From Echinarachnius parma (Eukaryota > Echinodermata > Echinoidea > Clypeasteroida > Echinarachniidae), in NCBI GenBank assembly GCA_037951105.1, contig JBAMJV010007172.1, positions 62,001-126,000 on the forward strand: 64,000 nucleotides of DNA, given 5' to 3'. Below, piece by piece: positions 23,266 to 34,432 of the stretch (its first letter is position 1; each line of letters begins with the position of its first letter). A program made the position numbers and the translations under genes. The notes under the pieces are model-generated. The model worked only from the letters and a program-made list of their open reading frames with translations. It did no database searches and had not been told where the DNA came from.

Positions 23266-25224
23266 ATGTCAAGCCTGCTACGTGGTCTAGGAGCCGGGAG
23301 CCCCCAAACACCTGAGACCTCCTCCCCCTCCTCCGCTGCTCCTACACCTACCCTCCCCATGCCCCTCAACGATGCCTACCTCATACGCCCTACGCCTACA
23401 GTCGACCAATCAGGTGCAACCGGCCCCAGTTCCAGGGGGGCGTCACCTTCAAAGACACCCATGGTCACGACAATGACCACAGAACGACTGAAGGGCTCTG
23501 CGAACGAAGTGTACACCGTCACGAGGTCAGTTACGCGACAGGATGGGGCGAGTCCATCGCCTGACGGACAACAACAGAGGGTGATGCACAAGCAGCTGCA
23601 GGAGAGGCTACGCCACTCAATCCAGAGCAGGAAGGTTGGCCATGAGCTGCGGGGCAACGAGCCCCAGCTGGCAAGCGTCCCATCAGAAGGGAGTTCCAGT
23701 GGTAGCAGCAGTAGCGATAAGATGGTTGTTGTGATGCCAAACAAGAAGGAAGTGGAGGGACAATTCTCTGTGATCATTCCAGCTGCAGCTGAGGGGATTG
23801 GCTCACCACAAGATGAGGCCATGCGATTCTCATTTCTGTCTGACCTGCAGAAGCGGTTGAGCGCAAATGTGAGAGTAATTGACGGAGCAGAAGAGATGGC
23901 AATGAGTCCAACTCACAGACCATCCTCTGCTGAATCCATACACAAAAAATCAAGGACATCACATCCAACATCAAAATCAACTCCGGATGTTCTACCTTCC
24001 AGAGAAAAGGGTCCTAATGATGGAACAAAAGAGAGCATCATCTCAAAGCCAGCTCTCCGGCAGAATGCATCGTTAGCATCCCAAGGATCAGTGGAAGACA
24101 TGGACACGGCGGAAGCACCCTCTCAAGAAATGATTGTTGCAGGTCTGGGGCCTCCTAATGCCAATGGAGATGAGAGAAGCTTTTCGCAGCGGACACTCAG
24201 CCCTGGCAGAGACAGAAGCCAGATGGTCCCTCAGGATGCTGCAGGTGAAAGAGCAGACGATCATATGAGGAGAGTTGAGCGACAGAGACAGATAGCAGAG
24301 GAGTTTCATTCCCCTCCCAAAGGTAATGGCAGTGCAGCACCCTCAGGAGTTGAGAGCGAGAGCGAGATACGGGCACGGATGCTTTCACTACAGTACAAAA
24401 ATAGCCATGCGATCCTTGGAAACCGCTATGAGAGGAAGCTGGACACAGTGGGCAGCGAACAGGAACATGAAGCGGTGACGGCCATGCTGGCAATGGGATC
24501 TGGAGGCTTCAGGGAACATCCTTCATCCTGGAACAAGCAACCAAATCAACACATGCAGGATCAGGAGAGACACCAAGTCCAGACCCAAAAGGAGGGAAAG
24601 GAACAGAAGCAGATGGAGGAGGACAAACATCAACCCCAACACAAGAAGAAAGATCAACATCATCCACCGCAGGAACAACAATGCTCTCACCAAACGTGCG
24701 ATGCTGATTCCACAGTGAAAGCAGAGCCTGTCAGCCCGACTCCCTTATTGAGCAGTACTAGTGATGACATTCCTCCTGCCGCGTCACCATCAACGATAGC
24801 AGCAGCTGCAGCAGCGGCAGTGGCCAAGGCAGCAAAAGAAGCAGCGGAAAGGAGCCAGTCGATGGCAAAGGCATGGCCACAGAATCCTCCAGTCCTGGAG
24901 CGTGAGGTCGACCCTTATTCATCGCATCCGCCTTCAACTACCGACGATGATGCGGAGGATGACGAAGAACCAGACCTGGTCATTGATGAGTCGTTCAGGT
25001 CGAACTCGCGAAAGAGGACGAGGCCGCCTCCCAAGTCGAGTCCACCTTCGAGCATGGCAGTTGCTGAGGGAAAGTCTGCCAAGGAGCAAGAGGACACGTC
25101 CAGCGATGAATCAACGAGGCAAAAGAGCATGCAGGCAGCAGTGGGAGATTCCTCTAACATCGTCTGGAAGAAGAAAGCCATGATGGCCATGAAACGCAAA
25201 CGTACCGAGAAATCTAGCAGTTGA
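23266..25224 (+). CDS. Bcl-3-like terminal exon: long disordered nuclear C-terminal region
   Basis: The acceptor tctttaatgtag is followed in phase 0 by MSSLLRGLG, corresponding to the final ankyrin helix of Bcl-3; the ATG here is therefore internal, not a start. The remaining about 640 residues are low-complexity: Ser/Pro-rich segments, a Gln/His/Lys-rich stretch (about residues 425-470 of the exon), an alanine run near 510-525, a sumoylation-type motif VKAEP near 483, an acidic patch running into DLVIDES near 570 that resembles a SUMO-interacting motif, and two basic clusters, SRKRTRPPP near 578 and KRKRTEK near 645, that look like nuclear localisation signals. Vertebrate Bcl-3 has a far shorter tail. 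No enzymatic domain is visible. The stop is TGA at 25222-25224. Confidence 0.92.
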   Translation: MSSLLRGLGAGSPQTPETSSPSSAAPTPTLPMPLNDAYLIRPTPTVDQSGATGPSSRGASPSKTPMVTTMTTERLKGSANEVYTVTRSVTRQDGASPSPDGQQQRVMHKQLQERLRHSIQSRKVGHELRGNEPQLASVPSEGSSSGSSSSDKMVVVMPNKKEVEGQFSVIIPAAAEGIGSPQDEAMRFSFLSDLQKRLSANVRVIDGAEEMAMSPTHRPSSAESIHKKSRTSHPTSKSTPDVLPSREKGPNDGTKESIISKPALRQNASLASQGSVEDMDTAEAPSQEMIVAGLGPPNANGDERSFSQRTLSPGRDRSQMVPQDAAGERADDHMRRVERQRQIAEEFHSPPKGNGSAAPSGVESESEIRARMLSLQYKNSHAILGNRYERKLDTVGSEQEHEAVTAMLAMGSGGFREHPSSWNKQPNQHMQDQERHQVQTQKEGKEQKQMEEDKHQPQHKKKDQHHPPQEQQCSHQTCDADSTVKAEPVSPTPLLSSTSDDIPPAASPSTIAAAAAAAVAKAAKEAAERSQSMAKAWPQNPPVLEREVDPYSSHPPSTTDDDAEDDEEPDLVIDESFRSNSRKRTRPPPKSSPPSSMAVAEGKSAKEQEDTSSDESTRQKSMQAAVGDSSNIVWKKKAMMAMKRKRTEKSSS

Positions 25225-25380
25225 TGATATACCGAGAATTCACAGTACACTGCCTCTGTAAGGTGTCTTTGATAATATCCAAGCTTTTATCAAAAGCACA
25301 TTTTATTCTTTTACTTTTCATTGTTTTGTTCGCCATTCTTTCTCCCCTGATCGGTGTGATAGAACAAACTATATTGTGTA

Positions 25381-25460
25381 CCCTGTACTGAGCATGGCAC
25401 TCCTTTTCCATTCAATACCACTGTACTGAGCATGGCACTCCTTTTCCATTCAGTATCAAT
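25381..25460. repeat. Two tandem copies of a 40-bp unit in the Bcl-3-like 3' flank
   Basis: ctgtactgagcatggcactc, ctTTTCCATTCA and a short spacer occur twice in succession just after the gene. Confidence 0.8.
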
Positions 25461-25813
25461 GCACATTGCATACAAAAGCAAAGATCAGCATCATCCAAAA
25501 CATTTGTAATTTGCCTTAGTAAGTCAAGTTATATATAACGGGTACAGACAGGGCTCATATACAGAGGTGAAGTATAGTTTTACTTTCATTCTTGAATGAT
25601 GACTGTCTTAAAGTATAGAAACTTTTTATATTACTACTTAGTATTTGGGTTGTTTATCAGCTACAATGCAAGATAGATATTTATCTTACATCATCATATT
25701 AAATCTCTATTGGTCACATCCCAGTTTATCCCATAGTAGGCAGCAAAACTGTTTATTTTTTAGAAATATGTTTTTTGGGGGAAATGTTCTTACTCATTTG
25801 GAGGCAACTACAT

Positions 25814-26065
25814 TTAACCCGTTCAAGACTGGTCACGAAAATACTCTGGCTTGGGTCTATGGAGAATACATGTTGTAGCAAAATACTCTGGCTTGGGTCT
25901 ATGGAGAATACTCTGGCTTGGGTCTATGGAGAATACACGTTGTAGCAGAATACTCTGGCTTGGGCGTATGGAGAATACTCTGGCTTGGGTCTATGAAGAA
26001 TACTCTGGCTTGGGTCTATAGAGAATACACGTTGTAGCAGAATCAGTCAGTCCTCAATGGGTTAA
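25814..26065. repeat. Family I element swollen by an internal tandem repeat
   Basis: Outer ends ttaacccgttcaagactggt and cctcaatgggttaaag are those of family I. Inside, aatactctggcttgggtcta with tggag is repeated about six times with a gttgtagca spacer between some copies. Confidence 0.75.
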
Positions 26066-28240
26066 AGACAGGAAGGATGATATTCAGGCAAATGTTGTGA
26101 GATCTTTTACTGAGAAAACTAATACCAAGACCAAGATCAGCAATGTTGGTTAAATAGTTTTCGTTCTAGTTGTCTAGTTTTGTGACCCCACGTCCGGTTT
26201 CAAACTAGACCAATTTCAACAAAACTTTGGCCATTTATTTTGCATCCATTGCTTGTCATAGTATAAAGAAGAGAGGACACACGCAGTACCCCGGGGTACC
26301 GTAGTAACCCTGGGTACTGCGTTGTGTAGCGCCATCTTGCGTCCAACCGTATCGCAGCTATTGCGTTTTGCATACAGTGCAGCGCGCGCTTGTATGCATG
26401 CTATACCCAGAGTACAGCCCTAAAAAATAATAATAATAATTAAACAAAATAGCGGATTTTCGTTTGGTACCCCAGGGTACCATTTATGTCATCACATGAT
26501 TAATTAGCATTCTTTACAATTTGTAGTTTTGCCTAGAAATGCACAAACAAAGATTGATTGTTTACTTATATGACAAGCAAAATATGCAAAAGATCAGGCC
26601 AAAATCTTGCTTTGCATTTTGTTTCTCAGTGAAAATTCCCTAATCCAGTGAAATCATTCATTCTGTCCCAATATTTGGGGAAGTATGCTGCTCTTTTTTT
26701 CTTTTCTTTTTTTTTGGGGGGGGGGGGGGTGGGGGGAGGGCACCCTGTATATATCGCCATAGAAATATAGAAGGTCTATGTTGAATGCTTCATCTTTCAT
26801 TTTGTGTTGTTTTTTGCAGTCTCATTTTGCATAGATTTTTTCTGTTGTTTTATAGAGACATATTTTAGTTCAATATTTTGGTTTTATTTCACATTTGCTG
26901 TGTTTGCCAAAACCAAATGTTTTTTTGTTTAGAATTTCATTTTGCTGTTCAATTAGATCTGTGCTCAATGTTATTTTAGTGTATTTTGTCCTCAAGCTTT
27001 CAATTCTAGCAAAATCTAGCAAAATATTGGGTTTTGTTATAATTTTAAAATGTACATCATAATTTATGTTGTATTAAGAACTTAATTTGTTAGTTACATG
27101 TTGGTATATATTTTTTTAGATGATCCACTAGGAAAAACAGCTTGTGTGCAACTCTTTATTACTAGTAAGTGTACAGGAGGTTTATTTCGGTTTTACATTA
27201 AAATTGTAACTGCCTGCTTCTCTGTCATTCTTACAACCCTGTAATATAACAGAAAATACACCCAGGGGGTGTTTCACCAAGATGTTAGGTTGTACTCTTA
27301 GTTGGACCTAACAATTATGGAAAGCCATTTGTAGCCTTGGAATAAAACATTTTCAAAAGGGAAACATCACAAGTATTTGAGACTTGCAACAATTATTTCA
27401 AGGCTCCTTCATAATAACAGATACATGTATAACTGATTTTATCAAACTTGATGCCTTTTCAAAAGAATTGTTTTAACAATTTTACAAAGAAACTAACAGC
27501 TCTCCATAATTGTTAGGTCCAACTTAGAGTTAAGTTCAACTTGGAATCTTTGTGAAACACACCCAAGGCTAATTACAAATTTAAACTATGAAGGTTGCAC
27601 ATAACATTTCACTTGCAGGTTTCAAGTTGCCAATGTACATGTATAAACACACTCAGGTTACATGCCATGAATGTAATATTATATGTTGATCATAGTTTTA
27701 CATAACACTCTAACTGGCTGCTTTAAACTGATCAATTGTGTTAATTATGTAAACACACACTCTGGTTATATTCCTTATGGTGATGGTTTAAAATTGCTAA
27801 TTTACTTTAATGTGCCAATGTAGAAAGTATGACACCCTTTTCACATCAACCATGAACAATTATTTATGAACAATGTATACATGTAGTTAAGACTTTACAT
27901 TTATGTGAGATTTCTCATAAAGGTTTGTGACTTTTTTGTTTGTAGTCAAAAGAAAAAACTCAGCTGTAGACCTTTCAAGTAAACCTGACCTTTCCTTTTT
28001 AGGATAATATTTTGAAATGGTTATATCTTTATGTTGCACATGAAAGGCAGTGTGCAAACGTATCTTGTATGGTTTTGAATGACTGTTCTGTAGTTCCCAT
28101 GATCATGTGTTGCAGCTTGTTTGGTCTGTACATTTATTAAGAATGTTCTGTTTTCCTCTTATGTCACATGAAACCTTTCATTCATGCCATGGTTTGTTTG
28201 TTTTCTTTCTTGTATACATGTACATGTATGTATCATTCTT
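26066..28240. other. 3' flank of the Bcl-3-like gene without genes
   Basis: AT-rich. Contains a ggggtaccgtagtaaccctg / gtaccccagggtacc palindromic patch near 26285-26485, a G run at 26717-26740 and the family E MITE. No coding signal. Confidence 0.5.
27264..27567. mobile_element. Palindromic MITE family E, copy 1
   Basis: The left end cagggggtgtttcaccaaga pairs with tctttgtgaaacacaccc on the right; interior ttatggaaagccatttgtag and ctctccataattgttaggtc are likewise inverted. Confidence 0.82.
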
Positions 28241-28244
28241 GAAC

Positions 28245-28465
28245 ACAGTCAAACCTGTGTATAGTGACCACCTAAGGGAAGCAAGAAAAGTGGGCATTGT
28301 AGACAGGTGATCTCTATCTCAGGTTATGTGTAACATTGTTTTCCTCTCAAGTCATCATTGTTGTGGCCCCTATAGGTATGTTGGCTGCTGTAGACAGGAG
28401 GCCACTAAGACAAGTTTGGCTTGTATGCCTCTCAGTGACCACTATAGACAGGTTTGACTGTATTC
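28245..28465 (+). repeat. Interspersed 'gtagacaggt' repeat (family F)
   Basis: cagtcaaacctgtgtatagt, gaccacctaagggaagcaag and cattgtagacaggtgatct; related segments at 2405-2460, 20135-20395, 34985-35045 and 63035-63140. The family's nature is not clear. Confidence 0.65.
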
Positions 28466-28892
28466 TATGCTGGTGATGGGACATTTGCTCCGGCGATTAT
28501 TGCTCTGTTATTGTTATGATGAAAGTTGGGTTAGAGTTGAGCCCTGGTCAAAATGGACTCACGACAGGTTCACAACAAAAAATGTTGGGATTTTGTGGGT
28601 TGTTTAGCGATGTTGTTCGATATTCGCACAACAGTCAGTCGTACAACAAAATATCTGTTGTGGCTTTGAAATTTGGACAACCTTATTTTATGCCACGACA
28701 GATCCTCAAAAAATGACATGTTGTGGATGCCAAAAGTTTGGTTTTGTACAATAGACCTGCAATATAACCAACAAATTGTCTGACTTCTCTGTTCTTATCA
28801 TGAAAGCATCTAAATGTCACAAACTTCTTATGTCGTACTGAATGTAACCATGACAGAAAAAGGTACATAACGTACGACAGAATCATCGTGGA

Positions 28893-29360
28893 TCTTCTTC
28901 TTCTTCTTCTTCTTGGTACTGCAAACAAACTCCGCATGATGCGGATATACAGTTGCAGGCACTTGGTGGGTTTAGGTGTGCGCGCCTAATTGGGGAGCCC
29001 GTGGTGGGCCCTCCTAGTGAAATCTAGCATATTCATCTTACTCAAATGTCCTTGAAATGAATGCAACGATGTGGCTTGTCGTGCGTTATTTGGTAAGAGA
29101 TTCCACTCCGCCAGAGTTCTTGGTATAAATGAATATTTATAGCAGTCCTTCTTGGTTGTGAGTCGTTTGAACGAAAGAGCAGATGACTTTCTTGTTTGGA
29201 TTCCCCCTGATGAGTCTTGCCGATATTTGTCTGATCTCATTGTGAGCAGGGCTTTTGGTTTAATGAAGGTTAGCAAAAGTTTTAGGGATAGGATTTGAAA
29301 TCTTTGTTGGTTTATCAACACAAATATCAGAGCAACTGTCGCTGGATTAAATGTCATGGC
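28893..29360 (-). mobile_element. LINE 3' end with AAG tail
   Basis: On the minus strand SALSFKRLTTKKDCYKYSFI, PRTLAEWNLLPNNARQATSL and HSFQGHLSKMN match the C-terminal S-F-x-P-R-T-x-x-x-W-N-x-L-P motif of LINE reverse transcriptases. The element ends in a run of AAG on that strand near 28893. Confidence 0.75.
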
Positions 29361-29979
29361 ACCCTACGATTTTCGCTATAAATTTGAAATGTTATTGGTA
29401 TTCATTTTTAATACCACACAATTTTAAAGGGCATTATTAAGCTTTGTAGCTATACTGTGGATGCAATTAATCATCAGTTTAAAAAGTGATATATATTTTT
29501 ATGAATTTACGATGAAGAATTTTGCTTGTGTGTTGATATTCGCAGATGGTGATTAGAGTATACTTCAGTGCTGTACATACAATGTTGAAATATCACAAGT
29601 ACTATGTAATTACTATTAAATACTTGCATCATGATAATGGTATTTTTCTTCTCATATATCTTATATGTTGCACTTGAAAATCCTTGTAAAGGAACATAGA
29701 TATGGGAACTAATTTTGTGAAGTGTACATACTGAGAATTCAGTGAATAAATTTAGGTTTGGTGGAAACCCACTCATTATGGATGTCTGAAATTGTGATTC
29801 ATTGTTTGGTATAGTCTGAAAATATGAAGTGATCATATGCAAAAACTGATAAAAACATTTTTGTCATGATTGAGAAGAAAACAAATTCCATCATTGATAT
29901 AAAATTATCCTTTAAATTATACCTTACTGATTTTGTATCAAGACATATTTTGAATATATTAAAACTATTACACATTTTC

Positions 29980-30375
29980 TTAAAGGGATCTAGTAACTTT
30001 GCTGGGATGTGCAAAAAGTGATGAATGGTTGATGCAATGTATATTTTTGTTATCTAATATGTCCACAGGGTATTGTGTGAAAATTTCAAGTCAAATGGAC
30101 ATTGCATGGCCGAGTAATGAGCGAAAATGCAAAGTGGAATAAGTGATAGGTCACTAACTCACTGCACTCACTTTGTACAGGGATGAAAAACTCGCCCGGA
30201 GTTTTTCTTATCTGAATACTTCGATCGTACATATCTTTGTAACGAAAGGGAAATTTGAAAAACCGAAAGCTGTCCCATGATTTTATTGTTAATACGAATA
30301 CAACAAGGTATAAGGGAACCGCTAGAATAAAAATTTTATTTTGAGGATTTGGACAATGTTACTAAGTCCCTTTAA
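29980..30375 (+). mobile_element. TTAA MITE family A copy, abutting an inverted copy
   Basis: Complete element with both inverted ends and TTAA at 29980-29983 and 30372-30375. Very close to the copy at 1235. The right TTAA is shared with the next element. Confidence 0.85.
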
Positions 30376-30700
30376 AGGGACTTAGTAAACATTGTCAAAG
30401 TCCTCAAAATCTGATTGGAATTCTAGCGGTTCCCTCATACCTTGTTGTATTCGTATTAATAAAAGCATGGGACAGGTTTCGGTTTTTCAAATTTCCCTTT
30501 CGTTAAACAAATATTTACGATTAAAGTGTTCAGATGTTAAATTATCCACTGGACCGTGAAAACTGTGTACAAAGTGAGTGCAATGAGTTAGTGAATATCA
30601 CTTTGCATTTTTGCTCATTACTCGGCCATAAAACATCCATTTAATTTGAAATGTTCACACAACACCCAGTGGACATATCAGATAACAACAATCCCTTTAA
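30372..30700 (-). mobile_element. TTAA MITE family A copy, inverted, internally shortened
   Basis: It begins with aaagggacttagtaaacatt at the same TTAA that closes the previous element and ends aatccctttaa at 30700. About 60 bases shorter than the full copy; the terminus nearest the tctagtaac end is truncated. Confidence 0.8.
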
Positions 30701-33120
30701 TACCTTTGTTGTTTTTCAGCAGGTTTAATCGCAATTGTCTTGAAATGGTAAAAATATTTTTAGCGGTTTTTGCATATAAGCCTGTTTATTTGTCTTTCCA
30801 TTATTACCTTATTTGTCATTACTGCTTCATTGGACTGTGCACAGGGCAATAGATTGTTGAAAAAAGTAAGGACTTACAAATGGTTATGAATGGTTAACAA
30901 TAGTGTTGGGAACTTAACGATTAATTTGCTGAATTTCTTGCAAATCATTTGCAAATGTTACGAATGCCCTTTTGAATCTTGCAAATCGTAAACAATAAGC
31001 CCATTCACCTGATACGGAAATCCCCCAAATTTACTCATCCTCAATCCTAAACAATCATAAGAAATAAGGTATTAATAGAAAGACAAACAGGCTTTCCAAA
31101 GGTACCTAACATGATGAATATAAATCCATGATACTAGATCATGCATGCAAACACATTCACACATCCAATATAATTTAAAACGAAAGTTTAACAGTGTAGG
31201 CATGCTTTTTTTTAAATTTTTATATCGAGCAACAAAGTTTATTGAAAGTAGCCAACAATAAATAAGTTGGAAAAATATTCATGGTAAATTACATGTCAAA
31301 TATGTCTGTTAAGGCTATTACTACGATTTCTTGAATTTGTCTGATCATACGTCCCAGATCTTTACTATAATCATAACTATAATATTTCTATTGTTGTTAC
31401 TCTGTTTATTATAATTATTTACAATATTTAAATACTGACACAAATACAGAAAACTTTCCCTCTATTGAAGCTCTGCTCAGTCATGTGCATAGACTCAAAG
31501 CCTTTTGTGCACAAAACATCATTTTGACGCGAAAAGTGGAGAAACTTTGAAAAATCATCAAAAATCATCAAAGTAAATTTGAAGTATTAAGAAGAACGTA
31601 CATTTACAGTACATCTATGAAATAAATATCTAGCGCTACAATGACACAATCTTTAATACTTAAATTTGCTGATTTTCCAATACAATTTGGTGGCACAAAA
31701 CATACAATATTTCACATCAACCAATGAGAATAATGGTACAAACCTGGAATGAAAGTTTTTAAAAGACAAAAATAACAAAATTCTGCAATAAAACAAGCAA
31801 TCACTTTTACTACTAAACCTTGAGCTCGTAGATGAGCTGAGAATCGCACCAACTGTTCAAACACAGATGACTCCCAACATACAAACATGTTGGTGATATT
31901 TACCCACACAAATAGTTTGTAAAACCAATTGCTTATATTTATGCAGACGTCCCAATTATGAGATTGTGACAAGATGATGACGATAATATACAAGAATTTA
32001 GAACAAATATTTACATGTAACATATGTAATAATGAAATCAACATTGTCAACACTTAAAATTTTCTAATGCAAATTTGTTTTTGTAATGTTCTCCAAAGTT
32101 TCTCCACTTTCTACTCGTCACTTCAAAATACAGGAAAGTTCCATTCCATATCTATCCACTTGTAACTTTATGTTTCAGCAACAAAACTGAAAGTATCTAC
32201 AAAATATTAGGGGTCTTAAATTAACAATGCGATACCTTGCTTTGTATTAAAGTGATCCATTTACTATGTAAGATTTTTCCATAAATGATATTTGAGATGA
32301 CAGACCATTCCATTGCAAATGTTTTCTAGAAAAAAAGTTTAATTAATGTCAGATTTTATCCAGATCGTTTGCGTGAAGTACCGAATTTGAATACCTTTGA
32401 CTACCATCGCAAAGCGTCCAGGAAATATCTCCATAATTAGGGAGACATTTGAATTGTAATCCAAACCCATGTCATTCTTGTTACTATATGCCAAACAAGG
32501 TACAAGCTAAGTGGCAAAGATCCAATTGATTTTGGTTGAATTTGACAAAGTTAATGGATCACTTTAATTTTTTCCTTGCCTCCTGTGTGGTTCTTACTCT
32601 TTTTCTTTGGAGTCTCGTGAGGCAGATTTTACACGAACATGACCCACCAAACTTGATCTACTTCCACTAATGCGGTAACCTAGTGCCAGAGCTCTGTGGT
32701 ACTACAAAGAAGTCAGTGTGCACTAATGTGATAAAAACACAATGCTGTATAGATTATTATCTGTTAAATCCAGAATGCAGGTTGAATGCGTGAATAGCTA
32801 AGGTACTAACAATACAAAATATAACATCTGTGCTAATTTAGCCTAATTAGCACATAAAAGTATGGGCAAAAGTAAAGTGGTTGGATATGGAATGGGAATT
32901 AACAAAAAAATAACATGTACACAAATCAGCTGCCACATGGCATCATAGCTTACACAAAGGCACAGGTATGTAAACAAGAGTTGCTCACTGGTTTTACTTG
33001 TTTTTTAAAGGGGATTTACCCATTGGAAACTTGTTGATTTTGGTATAACATACATTTTACATAGAATCCAGCACAAGCATTTTTTCTCTAAACAAGTCAA
33101 TTGGCCCTGTAGCATAAGGA
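30701..33120. other. Intergenic stretch between the two convergent genes
   Basis: AT-rich DNA between the 3' ends of the Bcl-3-like and SELENOS genes. Only short open frames; nothing further recognised. Confidence 0.5.
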
Positions 33121-33126
33121 TTTATT
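33121..33126 (-). terminator. Possible SELENOS polyadenylation signal AATAAA
   Basis: AATAAA on the minus strand about 305 bases beyond the stop codon. If used, the 3' UTR would be about 330 bases and would have to contain the SECIS element. Such hexamers are common by chance in AT-rich DNA. Confidence 0.35.
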
Positions 33127-33199
33127 AATTAATCATTGATCGCACGATGAAGAAATACATGGCATATCGATTGATCCTGAGATCAATCAATTAATTGTT

Positions 33200-33290
33200 C
33201 AATCAATGGTATGATCAATCAATTGTATGTTACAGAGCCTATAACAAGTTCAAACCTGTATCAAAATCATTTACGACTGAGCTGATATAG
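33200..33290 (-). promoter_or_regulatory. Tentative SECIS-like element in the SELENOS 3' UTR
   Basis: Selenocysteine insertion requires a SECIS hairpin in the 3' UTR. On the minus strand an ATGA (33267-33270) is followed by TACAG, an apical stretch containing GAAC, the pairing partner CTGTA, and a TTGA at 33219-33222, which is the order of a SECIS core (AUGA, AA, UGA). The stem has mismatches and helix I is not convincing, so this is only a candidate. Confidence 0.25.
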
Positions 33291-33430
33291 CTCAGCTTGG
33301 AGACTTAGCAAAATGTATATTACACCAAAATCAAGCTGTCTCCTAGTTGAAGTGAATACTTGAGCGAACATTCTTGGTAGTAGCTATGACATCATGTGAC
33401 AGGGTTGCCATGGTGATTTGTGTACATTCA

Positions 33431-33516
33431 CTAGCCTCATCCGCCCCCGCCCCCGCTGAAGCCTCGTCGTGCCGGACGAAACCCAGAGCCCTGGCCGCCC
33501 CACAACGGGTTGTAAT
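33431..33516 (-). CDS. SELENOS: SELENOS terminal exon with selenocysteine TGA
   Basis: The acceptor cttatcaacag is followed by AT TAC AAC CCG..., encoding (D)YNPLWGGQGSGFRPARRG, FSGGGGG, then TGA (33437-33439), GGC and the stop TAG (33431-33433). The human protein ends YNPLSGE...WRPGRRGPSSGGUG, so the TGA sits exactly where selenocysteine is inserted, as the penultimate residue. Annotation that treats TGA as stop would lose two residues including the active one. The upstream intron edge is the source of a minisatellite (33551-34432). Confidence 0.92.
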
Positions 33517-33550
33517 CTGTTGATAAGAGCAAAAAATAAGGTGATAAGGT

Positions 33551-34432
33551 GATACAATGGGTTGTAATATATTAGGGATGGGTACAATTACATTTCTATT
33601 CAACTCACAATGGGCTGTAATCTATTAGGGATGGGTACAATTACATTTCTATTCAACTCACAATGGGCTGTAATCTATTAGGGATGGGTACAATTACATT
33701 TCTATTCAACTCACAATGGGTTGTATTATATTAGGGATGGGTACAATTACATTTCTATTCAACTCACAATGGGCTGTAATCTATTAGGGATGGGTACAAT
33801 TACATTTCTATTCAACTCACAATGGGTTGTAATCTATTAGGGATGGGTACAATTACATTTCTATTCAACTCACAATGGGTTGTAATCTATTAGGGATGGG
33901 TAAAATTACATAAATTCTATTCAACTCACAATGGGCTGTAATCTATTAGGGATGGGTACAATTACATTTCTATTCAACTCACAATGGGTTGTAATCTATT
34001 AGGGATGGGTATAATTACATTTCTATTCAACTCACAATGGGTTGTATTATATTACGGATGGGTACAATTACATTTCTATTCAACTCACAATGGGTTGTAA
34101 TCTATTAGGGATGGGTACAATTACATTTCTATTCAACTCTCAATGGGTTGTATTATATTACGGATGGGTACAATTACATTTCTATTCAACTCACAATGGG
34201 CTGTAATCTATTAGGGATGGGTATAATTACATTTCTATTCAACTCACAATGGGTTGTAATCTATTAGGGATGGGTATAATTACATTTCTATTCAACTCAC
34301 AATGGGCTGTAATCTATTAGGGATGGGTACAATTACATTTCTATTCAACTCACAATGGGTTGTAATCTATTAGGGATGGGTATAATTACATTTCTATTCA
34401 ACTCACAATGGGTTGTAATCTGTAATGAGCTC
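33551..34432 (-). repeat. 53-bp minisatellite, about 16 units, carrying the SELENOS exon 6 acceptor
   Basis: The unit on the minus strand includes AATAGATTACAACCCATTGT, against AACAGATTACAACCCGTTGT at the real acceptor of the terminal exon 35 bp away: 18 of 20 identical and in the same orientation. The rest of the unit is intron-like (ttctattcaac and the ggatgggta block on the plus strand). Two to three units carry TATAAT variants that destroy the AG. A diverged unit closes the array near 34440-34480. Confidence 0.9.

Larger units (their letters stand above)
14512..25224 (+). other. Gene locus: Bcl-3/nuclear IkB-like ankyrin protein, 5' end missing
   Basis: Six exons join in one frame (14512-14626, 15721-15835, 18301-18502, 21437-21525, 22276-22521, 23266-25224), giving 907 residues before the stop; all introns begin GT and end AG and the phases agree (2,0,1,0,0). 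The first five exons encode seven ankyrin repeats whose order and inter-repeat spacing match Bcl-3 and IkB-zeta/IkB-NS, including the entry motif DSDGDTALHIS and the late repeat YSGNTVLHVATGRG. Members of this family bind NF-kB p50/p52 homodimers in the nucleus and tune transcription. The long basic, Ser/Pro-rich tail with two nuclear-localisation-like clusters fits a nuclear protein rather than a cytoplasmic IkB. The first visible exon starts mid-codon, so at least one upstream exon exists; none was recognised in 1-14511. Orthology to Bcl-3 rather than to another nuclear IkB is an inference. Confidence 0.88.

Noticed and set aside
23376-24493. Minus-strand open frames opposite the Bcl-3-like terminal exon
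   Set aside because: Shadows of a GC-rich coding exon; no homology.
33551-34432. CRISPR-like array
   Set aside because: The units are directly adjacent with no unique spacers and the host is an animal; it is a minisatellite.
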